Source of the DNA: Mytilus californianus
Lineage: Eukaryota; Mollusca; Bivalvia; Mytilida; Mytilidae
NCBI RefSeq assembly: GCF_021869535.1
Contig: NW_026262712.1
Span: 112,713,640 to 112,777,639, forward strand
Reading direction: 5' to 3'
Length of the DNA: 64,000 nt
In this document: in pieces, positions 54,536 through 64,000 of the stretch
Layout: each line of letters starts with the position of its first letter
Numbering within the stretch: position 1 is the stretch's first letter
Notes under the pieces: generated by a model
Database searches by the model: none
The model's input: only the letters and a program-made list of their open reading frames with translations
What the model was told of the DNA's origin: nothing
Made by a program: the position numbers and the translations under genes

Positions 54536-55310
54536 TAACAGTACACCAAAAACATAGAGATATATTTCACAGAATTCACTTTATACAAAGATGAAGTCAT
54601 AGTACACCAGAAATACACAGGCAAATACCAAGGGGACTCTTTACATCACAGTAAAGTTACATACACCTGAAACACAGAGGCACATTTCATAAATGACTCA
54701 AAATACAACAGTGAAGTTACAGTACATTCGAAACACAGAGACACATTTTACAATTGACTCTAAATACAACAGTAAAGTTACAGTACATACGAAGCACAGA
54801 GATAAGACTTCCAATACAGTACACCAGAAACACTGAGGCAAAATTCATAAAACAGATAAGTTACATTACGCCAGGAAATCAGAGGGCACAATTCACAGAG
54901 GACTCTGAATACAACAGTTAAGTAACAGTACACCAGAAATATAGAGGTAAATGCCATAGAGGACTCAATATACAACAATAAAGTGATAGGTCACCAGAAA
55001 CAATGATGCACATTTTATAACTGAACATCAGGTAGGGTACAGTACACCATAAACACTGCGGCACATTTTATAACTGAACATCAGGTAGGGTACAGTACAC
55101 CATAAACACTGTGGCACATTTTCAAATGTATTTGAATACAATAGTAAAGTTACAGTACACCAGAAACACAGATTCATATATAACATAGGTCTCTGAATAC
55201 AAGAGTATAGTTCTGGTACATTAGCATCACAGAGGCACAGTTGATACCGAACACGTTATACAACATCAATTCCTAGCATACATGAAACATGAAAGTACTA
55301 TTCAATGGAG
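54536..55310 (+). repeat. Degenerate ~60-bp minisatellite, about 12 copies
   Basis: Units carry ACAGTACACCAGAAACACAG, AGGCACATTTCATAA and GACTCTGAATACAACAGTAA. A 53-bp piece (CATCAGGTAGGGTACAGTAC and flanks) was re-duplicated cleanly at 55020-55120, so there are at least two rounds of expansion. Confidence 0.8.
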
Positions 55311-55980
55311 GAAACTGTTTACAGTAAATACTATCAATATATTTAATGAAGTTTGAAGTTAAAATATTTGATTATTATTTCCTCGATCGGCTCCCATGAT
55401 TTTATTAATGTGGTATCAAATTCATTTATCAACGCATCTGCTTGATATTATTATCTTATAATCCATATCTGTACATGTTGCTGTAATAGACACAGGTGTT
55501 ACTTTGAAGATATTGCAGGGAACCTTGCATGAAGAAAATAGATATATTTGAAAACTGATTAGAAAAAGTTAGAATCAAGTAATACATTTTCCTAAATCAT
55601 TGACAATAATCATGCTGACAGAAGTCGACAGTTCTCTGAAGGAACTTTCTGACAGGTGTTTCCTGTCTTACAGTATCAAAGTAGCACTATAGTTAATATA
55701 GCATACACCATTTTATATTTTTGTCTGTTCATTAACTAATATACTGATCATAATCGATCTAATATTTGCACATGTCCCATTTATCATCGACTCTGTAAAG
55801 CCCGTAAATTAATAATCGATCAATATATATTAAGATCTTTGAATATTGTTTTATTGGTACTTCTAACTTTGATTGTGTTATAAATAGATTTAAACAGAAC
55901 TAAATTGGTATTGCTATATAGCTATTAACAATTACGGTTATTTGGCATTGCACAAGTCATGTTTTCATGATAAATTGTTT
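55311..55980. other. No gene recognised
   Basis: AT-rich. Confidence 0.4.
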
Positions 55981-55984
55981 ATGA

Positions 55985-56710
55985 CATCTTTCACTAAATC
56001 CATTGGCTGTGTACTGATTGATATTTTTTCTTGGGTACATGTTTATTTTATTAGTTGATATTGACTTTGAATTAGCTTTCATTAACTGCGAGCACTCTCA
56101 GATCAGTACTTTGTGTCTTTCGTGATTTTTTCTTGACTTAAAAGCGCACTAAAAATACATAGAAAAGAGAAGCGAGAAGATACTAAATACTCAATCAAAA
56201 TCAAAAGTCGAAGAAAACCACTCAATATTTTTTGTAGAACGAAAAAAGACAAACGTCTCTTCACATTACACTACATCGAAAACTAGAAAGTCAAGGACAT
56301 GTACTCTTGAATGTTTAATAGTTCTTTATCCACAAGTGAAAGCCGTCGTAATTATAATTAAACAAAAGAAGGAACGTTTTGATAGTTGTTCTTGTGCTTT
56401 GTATTGATCTGACGAGCCAAACCCATTTCAACTGTTTATAGTTTGTTATTATGTAGTGCTGTTACACCACTGTCCCATGTTAGGGGAGGTTAAAGTGCCC
56501 TCAAATATGTTTAACCCCGCCATATTATGTATGTGCCTGTCCCAAGTCAGGAGCCTGTAACTTAGTGATTTTCGTGTGTTTCTATATATCATATTTGTTT
56601 TTCGTTTATTGTTTTGTACACAAATCAGACAGTTAGTTTTTTCATTAGAAATATTTTACATTTGTCATGTCATGGCTTTTTATAGCTTGCTATGTGGTAT
56701 GGGTTCTGTT
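55985..56710 (+). repeat. RT family A 3' tail, interrupted
   Basis: CTAAATCCATTGGCTGTGTA, TTAACTGCGAGCACTCTCAG, ATTGATCTGACGAGCCAAAC, TGTCCCATGTTAGGGGAGG and GTGCCTGTCCCAAGTCAGGA parallel 3640-4170. About 260 bases at 56125-56385 are not in the other copies. Confidence 0.6.
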
Positions 56711-57450
56711 CATTACTTTATTATCTAAGGCTGTACGGTGACCTTTAGTTGATAACTTCTCTGTGGTGTTGAATATATTATCTATCGTTGTCAAATAATC
56801 GAGTATTTCAACCAATGTCTAAATGTATTAATTACTTGTTGTTTTAGGTAAAGAACTTTATTGGCAAAACGCGAAAAGTTAACATGTTTGTATAGTTACA
56901 ATGCATAAATATTTATTTAGTTACAACTTGTAACTAACATTTCAGACACATGTGTGTAACGGACGAAATATGTTTGTATATAATTGGATTAATTATCCAT
57001 TAAACCAGGCAGACCTAGAACAAATCTTTGATTTAAGGAGACATTGTATGTTAATGGGGATAAATGGAAACATTTTACATACAATACGGTGCATTACAAC
57101 ATGGCAAGAAACAAATTACCGCCTAACTATCATGACATCAAAGCGATAACATGTAATTGTCGCTTAGTTGTAGAGATAATATAATTTAAGGGAAATGTAA
57201 GCAATCCGGTGTGAAGTATAAGTCTCTTCACTGTTAATACGATTCATTTATCTTAAAAGAATAAATGGGTTACATCAAACAATAACACTGATAATTTCTG
57301 ATGTAGGTAATATAGATGGAATGTCTCGCACATATGTTATCAAGCCGAACCCGCGTAGAAGTTTGCAACTTTGATCTAGAAAGCAAAGTATTCCTACGAA
57401 AATAAGGGATGCCAGATGTTAAAAGACAGGGAATGAGTAAACAAAAATTG
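56711..57450. other. No gene recognised
   Basis: A 65-codon frame at 56952-57149 has no domain. Confidence 0.4.
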
Positions 57451-57454
57451 TTGT

Positions 57455-57515
57455 CTGCTCTATGGTCGGGTTGTTGTCTCTTTGACACATTCCCCATTTC
57501 CATTCTCAATTGTAT
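57455..57515 (+). repeat. Retroelement 3' end fragment
   Basis: CTGCTCTATGGTCGGGTTGT followed by CTCTTTGACACATTCCCCAT; see 13495 and 20515. Confidence 0.65.
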
Positions 57516-59325
57516 CCTATGATTATAAAAGTATTTGAAAATATCGACAAATTCCACATAAATAACAGAGGCTGATTTAGATTTATAAAGCAAAAGTACC
57601 TGAACATGTCCATCAGAATCTAAAAACAACAAACAAACAAATAAACAAATTTCCAAAACATATGAAACAGTTAATTATTTGAAGCTATGAATGTATACAA
57701 CAATAAGCGCTATTCCAGTTCCTTTGGTTTTGTCGATTTTGTGGTAATGATTAATAAATCATGTCTATATTTTACACTGTATTAATACAGTCGCCAGCTT
57801 ATTATTATTATTACCTTTACAATGTAGGTGTGTATTCTTGTCTGGTACTAAATAAACAAATTATGATTCAGACGTTAACGTTTTTCGAAGCAACTTTGAT
57901 CATAACTGTAATTGTTGAATACTTTTATGTCTGTTATTAAACATTATATATAGACCTCTCTCTAGAGTTCCATTAAGAATCAAGTTAAATATACCAAAGA
58001 TGCAATACATATAATATACCAAAGTATACATTATACGAGCATGCTACAAAATAAAACATTGCTTCAAGTGGTCAATTACATGCTAATGCGGATTAATAGA
58101 TACAGTTTTCATGTTAATATCCCATAAAATGCAACAATGATATAACTTCAAGGCATGGGACCTACTCATATTCTGACTAATAACGACAACTATATACTTC
58201 TTAAGAGTGTAAAATGTGTCTACATGAATTATCCTTAAGTTCGTCATTATACAAAATCTGGAAAAACAAATATATACATTCAAATTAAACGTTACAAAAC
58301 GCCCTTACAACGATTGAAGTGAAATCTGCTGCTAAAACCAAAGGGTTCATGCAATGTATTGGCTTCCTAAATTAAACAAGAAACATTCATACACTAAATT
58401 CATTTTTTACCTTCATCCAGTTTTTGTTCAAACAATTTAAGTGGTTTTCATTGGCTGGTAAAGTTTTATATCTAATGAGAATTTTATGTAGATGTCAAAT
58501 ATGTAATCCTCAATGATATAAACTCATCTGATGGCAAATAAACATAAAGGGTCTAACCGCAGCAGCCAAGAATGTTTAACATCTACATTGTAGTATGATT
58601 TGTGTATATACTAATTTCATTACATTTCATGTTAATACCACGAGCCTTTTCACTGAATTTACCGATTTTGCTCTATGATGAAGGTCTTACTGAGACTTAG
58701 AAATGAAGTATAACAATAACAAAGTGTTATAAAGAAAAAATACTTCCTGTTTATTGTAACAAATGTAGGTAGTAATTTGTGCCATGAATTAATAGCATAT
58801 CCTTTCGTGTCCATCATTTAAAGAGCAATGTTAAATCAAGAAGTTACATGTAGTTTCTTTATACTGTAATGATCAGCGTCATATATACAATTATCATTTA
58901 CGCTGGACACGTTTATATATTCAACATCGATTGAAGCAATAAATATAAAATAAGAAAAATTGGGAAGGATGTAATTCAAATAGGTCTAAAATTGATAGCT
59001 GAACCATGTTTAGTCAAATGTTGTTTTACCTTAGATTTACATAAAAGGCTAAATTTTGGTGTCATTTAAACTCAACGAAAACTAAACTACTTGCACGTTG
59101 GAATAAACTTCTCGAGTAAACTTCACATGATTCTAAAATTATTATACTTTAGGTTTCTTTTCTGTAAGTCTAAGGTTTCAGTCGTATAATGAAATGAAAG
59201 ACCTTTTCAGCTACATATAGCTCGATGTACAAGTACATTGTTGGTTTACAAAATATTCCTAGTATGCAACAGCAATAATTATTCAAAGGAGTAAAATTCA
59301 CATTAGCTACATGTGATACCTTCAC
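57516..59325. other. No intact gene; one RT fragment
   Basis: At 58350-58440, ATGTATTGGCTTCCTAAATT reads MYWLPKLNKK, a fragment of the RT motif PTMYWLPKLHKK seen in copy A. The rest is AT-rich without recognisable content. Confidence 0.5.
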
Positions 59326-59329
59326 TTAA

Positions 59330-59660
59330 AGTTCTACGGACGCAATCATGATGAAAATATCTTTGTCGCAGATGACCACTGATTTATTCTAATTGTCATA
59401 AATACAATGCCATCATCTTTTTTCCTCGATTATGACCGCCAAACAATTAGTTGTCATCTACAACACACGACGGACGGCACTAGAGAGACAGGATCTGACC
59501 ATCCGTCCAGAGCAACTGAAATCCCCCCTATGTTTTTGGTAAGGGTACGTATAACTTTTATTTTTTATTTTTAGTGTTTTTTAGACTTGTCCTATCATTT
59601 TTGCCGTTTTTCTTCTTTTTTTTTTGCATGTCTTTTGGCATTGTCTGTTTTTCTTCAACA
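59330..59660 (+). pseudogene. RT family E remnant: decayed C-terminus and tail
   Basis: GTTCTACGGACGCAATCATG corresponds to the KFYGRHxE stretch of 24390. GACGGACGGCACTAGAGAGA, CAGGATCTGACCATCCGTCC and CCTATGTTTTTGGTAAGGGT are the tail, heavily mutated. Confidence 0.5.
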
Positions 59661-59699
59661 TATAAGTTTTGATAATCGCCTTGTTCTCTTCTGCTCTCT

Positions 59700-61330
59700 T
59701 TTAACTCAGAACTCCAATAACCAGTACTCTGACGTATACCCCACATTTCCTTTAACTCAGAACTCCAGAAACCAGTACTCTGACGTATACCCCACATTTC
59801 CTTTTACTCAGAACTCCAGAAACCAGTACTCTAACGTATACCCCACATCTCCTTTAACTCAGAACTCCAGAAACCAGTACTCTGACGTATACCCACATTT
59901 CCTTTAACTTAGAACTCCAGAAACCAGTACTTTGACGTATACCCCACATTTCCTTTAACTCAGACCTCCAGAAACCAGTACTCTGACGTATACCCCACAT
60001 CTCCTTTAACTCAGAACTCCAGAAACAAGTACTCTGACGTATACCCCACATCTCCTTTAACTCAGAACTCCAGAAACCAGTACTCTGACGTATACCCACA
60101 TTTACTTTAACTCAGAACTCCAGAAACCAGTACTCTGATGTATACCCAACATCTCCTTTAACTCAGAACTCCAGAAACAAGTACTCTGACGTATACCCCA
60201 CATCTCCTTTAACTCAGAACTTCAGAAACCAGTACTCTGACGTATACCCCACATCTCCTTTAACTCAGAACTTCAGAAACCAGTACTCTGACGTATACCC
60301 CACATTTCCTTTTACTCAGAACTCCAGAAACCAGTACTCTGACGTATACCCCACATCTCCTTTAACTCAGAACTCCAGAAACCAGTACTCTGACGTATAC
60401 CCACATTTCCTTTAACTCAGAACTCCAGAAACCAGTACTTTGACGTATACCCCACATTTCCTTTAACTCAGAACTCCAGAAACCAGTACTCTGACGTATA
60501 CCCCACATCTCCTTTAACTCAGAACTCCAGAAACAAGTACTCTGACGTATACCCCACATCTCCTTTAACTCAGAACTCCAGAAACCAGTACTCTGACGTA
60601 TACCCACATTTCCTTTAACTCAGAACTCCAGAAACCAGTACTCTGACGTATACCCCACATCTCCTTTAACTCAGAACTCCAGAAACAAGTACTCTGACGT
60701 ATACCCCACATCTCTTTTAACTCAGATCTCCAGACACCAGTACTCTGACGTTAACCCCACATCTCCTTTAACTCAGAACTCCAGAAACCAGTACTCTGAC
60801 GTATACCCCACATTTCCTTTAACTCAGAACTCCAGAAACCAGTACTCTGACGTATACCTCACATCTCCTTTAACTCAAAATTCTAGAAACCAGTAATCTG
60901 ACGTAAACCACACATCTCCCTTACCTCAGAACTCCAGACACCAGTACTTTGATTTATACCTTACATTTCCTTTAACTCAGAACTCCAGAAACCAGTACTC
61001 AGACGTATACCCCACATCTCCTTTAACTCAGAACTCCAGAAACCAGTACTCTGACGTATACTCCACATTTCCTTTAACTCAGAACTCCAGAAACCAGTAC
61101 TCTGACGTTTACCCCACATTTCCTTTAACTCAGAACTCCAGAAACCAGTACTCTGACGTATATCCCTCATTTTCTTTAACTCAGAATTCCAGAAACCAGT
61201 ACTCTGACATATACCCCACATCTCCTTTAACTCAGAACTCCAGACACCAGTACTCTGACGTATACCACACATCTCCTTTAACTCAGAACTCCAGAAACCA
61301 GTACTGTGACGTATACCCCACATCGTCTTT
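59700..61330. repeat. 51-bp minisatellite, about 32 copies, with 508-bp higher-order period
   Basis: Unit: ACTCAGAACTCCAGAAACCA, GTACTCTGACGTATACCCCA, CATCTCCTTTA. Most units are 51 bp; 50-bp units (TATACCCACA) start at 59888, 60091, 60396 and 60599. The offsets of 203 and 508 bases recur exactly, so a ten-unit block (eight of 51 and two of 50) was duplicated. Units toward the right end (60860-61250) are more diverged. As 51 is a multiple of three, the minus strand stays open as a 17-residue repeat. That is an artefact and not a gene. Confidence 0.93.
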
Positions 61331-61680
61331 TGTTCGTATAAAATCAAACACATGATGACATGATAGTTCTGTATGATGAAAAAGTCAGTTTAAAGACTTT
61401 ATTGATATAAAATCCAAAATCTGGATTGTCATCAACACACAAACAAAGAACAAACATTAATCATTACAATCAATTATATTTACATAAAATGGTAGTATTT
61501 ATGTTTAATATATCTACATGATAGTTCTGTTACATGAAAACCCCACATCTCCTTTAGTTCGTATAAAATCAAACTCATGATGACATGATAGTGCTGTTTT
61601 ATGAAAACCCCACATCTCCTTTAGTTCGTATAAAATCAAACGTATGATGACATGATGGTTCTGTTGCATGAAATGTACAG
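61331..61680. repeat. Second repeat grown from the array edge, ~70-bp unit, three copies
   Basis: CGTATAAAATCAAAC, CATGATGACATGATAGT and CTGTT...ATGAAAACCCCACATCTCCTTT occur at about 61325, 61557 and 61625. The units carry a piece of the 51-bp array (CCCCACATCTCCTTTA), so this array was built on its boundary. About 150 unrelated bases separate the first copy from the others. Confidence 0.7.
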
Positions 61681-62990
61681 ACTAAAATGTCTACATCTGT
61701 TTACACTACAACATAATATATACCATATATTTTAACGACAGAATTATGTAAACGTGAGTAAGTACACGTGTGTTTGTGTGGGCTCATAAGACAGATTATA
61801 AAGGTATAAAAGAAGATATTAACATAGGTAGACAAAGCAGAACTCTGAATTATTACAACTGGAATGTAAACTTCCTGCAGATTTTTTTTAGATATATGTG
61901 ATATAGCTTGGAAGATGAAATAAAACTTCAATGACGGTTCATAACATTTGTCAAAAGGAATTTTCTTCCTACAAAAAAGATCCTAGAGAAGAGAAGAACA
62001 TCAATAAAACATGGTCTCTTTCATTGTAGTCAAATATGTTGAGGGGTTATGTGTCATGAATTAATACATCACACCGTTTTTTTAAATAAAGTTAGAAGAG
62101 ATCATCATGAGCTTTGATTTATGATTTTAAAGAACATGGCCATAATGAAGCAAAGTTTTAGTTTTAAGTTAAGGGTCAAGGATTAGTGCATACTACCTTG
62201 CTGTATTAAAAGATTCTAGATAATAGATTGAGTAATTAATTTTAAAGCCCTCTCCATTTCGGGGCTTATATCCACAACAGAATGTACACATGTACGTGTA
62301 TGATATGAATAGATAGTATTTGTTGGTACAAAATGGATATATAAAAATGTTTGTTTCAACCCATTTTTGGCTTTGTAAAATGAAGAACAAATTAATGCAC
62401 CCCTAAAAAAATTGTTGAATTGTCAGCCAAAAGGAAGAAGACCCAGACCGTCTTTCACCTTCCTGGATCTGCCTATGATTAAGTTGTACGAGATATAACT
62501 ATAGTTAGTACATTGTATCTCCGAATTTCAGTGCAAATGAAGGTATTTTTGGCATATACATTTTGTACTATATGATCATGAGAAAATGGTACAAAATGTA
62601 TGCCAGGGAATTATGAATGTTTTGTCTTATTATTAAGCAATAGTGTGTTCGGATCATCACAAGTGTTATATATTCTGTCTGTGTGACCAGTTCTTGTCGT
62701 ATTCCTGTCAGCACATGACATCTGGCATGGCTACAACGTCAATACTACAGTGTTGTTTCTAAATAGATTACACACAAGAGAGAATAGTTGGAATAAAACC
62801 TTGAATAACATTGACAGACAAGTAATCCGTTCAACATACACATTGTACACATATCAATAAAATGAGATGAGGAATAAACGCCGCTAATATTAAACCCAAC
62901 AACACAAGTTAACTAAAAGGTAAACATATACACGTTATCGCACGGGTCTCTTGCAACTATGGTCACTACCTACTTATGCCGTTACCGAAA
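61681..62990. other. No gene recognised
   Basis: AT-rich. The minus frames at 61701-61931 and 62193-62390 have no domain. Confidence 0.45.
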
Positions 62991-63009
62991 GCTATAAAAG
63001 GGTTAATTG

Positions 63010-64000
63010 CAAATGAATCAACCGGGACACCAACTATTTGCCAACAACACGAAAGTCTCAGTATTGAATTATAACAGGAACGCCGAATATCTGACAATAA
63101 TACCAAACTCTCAGATGCGACACATAACAGAGACGCGGAATATATAACAACAACTCCACAGTTCCAGTAGCGAAACATGACAGGGACGCCGAATATTTGA
63201 CAACAACACCAAACTCTCAGAAGTGACACATAACAGAGACGTGAAATATCTAACAACTTCACAAGCATATCAATTATATGGTCATTTTTATAAATTTCCT
63301 GTTACAAAACTTTGAATTTTTCGAAAAACTAAGGATTTTCTTATCCCAGGAATAGATTACCTTAGCCGTATTTGGCACAACTTTTTGGAATTTTGGGTCC
63401 TCAATGCTCTTCAACTTTGTACTTGTTTGGCTTTATAACTGTTTTGATCTGAGCGTCACTGGTTAGTCTTATGAAGACGAAACGCGCGTCTGACGTATTA
63501 AATTATAATCCTGGTACCTTTGATAACTATATTCAGTAGCGAAACATAACAGGGACGCCGAATATCTGACAACAACCCCAAAATATCAGTAGCAAAACAT
63601 AACAGGGACGCCGAATATCTGACAACAACACCAAAATATCAGTAGCAAAACATAACAGGGACGCCGAATATCTGACAACAACACCAAAATATTAGTAGCA
63701 AAACATAACGGAGACGTAGAATATATGACAACAACCCCAAAATATCAGTAGCAAAACATAACAGGGACGCCGAATATCTGACAACAACCCTAAAATATTA
63801 GTAGCAAAACATAACAGAGACGCCGAATATATGAAATCAAAGTCTCTGTAGCAAAACATAACAGAGACGCCGAATTGCTGACAACTACACCAAAGTCTCA
63901 ATATCGAAACATAACAGAAACGCCGGATTGCTGACAACAACACCAAAGTCTTAGTAGCAAAACATAACAGAGACGCCGAATATATGAAATCAAAGTCTCT
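63010..64000. repeat. 53-bp minisatellite continuing past the window end
   Basis: Unit: TAACAGGGACGCCGAATATC, TGACAACAACACCAAAATAT, CAGTAGCAAAACA. About five diverged copies precede 63255 and about nine follow 63536. The 53-base spacing is exact in the middle (AGGGAC at 63551 and 63604). The minus-strand frames at 62966-63268 and 63692-63946 are by-products. Confidence 0.88.
63258..63536 (+). mobile_element. Mussel AAACTAAGG repeat inserted in the 53-bp array
   Basis: ATATCAATTATATGGTCATT, TACAAAACTTTGAATTTTTC, AAACTAAGGATTTTCTTATC, GCCGTATTTGGCACAACTTT, GAGCGTCACTGGTTAGTCTT, GACGAAACGCGCGTCTGACG and CCTGGTACCTTTGATAACTA form the best-preserved copy in the window. It splits the minisatellite, so it arrived after the array had formed. 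Confidence 0.75.

Noticed and set aside
59558..61353. Minus-strand frames encoding a 17-residue repeat (MWGIRQSTGFWSSELKE)
   Set aside because: They come from the 51-bp minisatellite; units of 50 bp break the frame repeatedly and there are no other gene features.
62966..63946. Minus-strand frames over the 53-bp array
   Set aside because: Repetitive, broken by the inserted dispersed repeat, no domain.

Overview
The window is animal nuclear DNA, AT-rich and repeat-dense, and very probably comes from a mytilid bivalve (a marine mussel). The evidence is a C1q-domain (C1qDC) gene remnant of the mussel type, a leucine-rich-repeat gene split by consensus GT-AG introns, and several dispersed repeats that I recognise as common in mussel sequence (for example the ones with the cores GATGTGGTATGA, GACGAAACGCGCGTC and ATAATGCCCCTCTACTATCG). 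No bacterial operons, rRNA, CRISPR arrays or functional tRNA genes were seen.

The one gene that looks intact runs on the + strand from 23016 to 51541. Four exons (23016-23292, 43517-45315, 46009-46124, 50800-51541) join in frame to a 977-residue secreted protein: signal peptide, LRRNT cap, about 21 leucine-rich repeats, LRRCT cap, a short basic linker, and a C-terminal trypsin-like fold. In that last domain all three catalytic residues are replaced (His57 to Gly, Asp102 to Asn, Ser195 to Asp in chymotrypsin numbering). It therefore reads as an LRR protein fused to a pseudoprotease. I know of no characterised family with this architecture, and it is the main candidate for something undescribed here.

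From 1 to about 23000 there is no intact gene. This part holds a broken C1qDC gene (4492-8158), degraded reverse-transcriptase (RT) elements (2330, 11893, 17156, 18720 and 20850), and many inverted-repeat elements: a 1342-bp terminal-inverted-repeat (TIR) element with a GTATCT target duplication (8345-9686), a 2051-bp TIR element (14640-16690), and long hairpins at 5641, 10734, 12909, 17063, 19154 and 21681.

Intron 1 of the LRR gene (20.2 kb) holds a TTAA-flanked miniature inverted-repeat element (MITE; 30059-30338), a 31-bp tandem array with a five-unit higher-order pattern (31670-32150), a 28-bp array, and a young gag-only LTR retroelement on the - strand (36181-38494). The two 640-bp LTRs of that element differ at one base by eye. 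Intron 3 holds a tRNA-derived SINE, a foldback element and an RT remnant.

Downstream of the gene (51542-64000) the sequence is mostly tandem arrays. There is a 22-bp array that appears to have grown from a dispersed repeat, a degenerate ~60-bp array, a 51-bp array of about 32 copies with a 508-bp higher-order period, and a 53-bp array that runs off the window end. All calls were made by reading. No homology search, splice prediction or alignment software was used.
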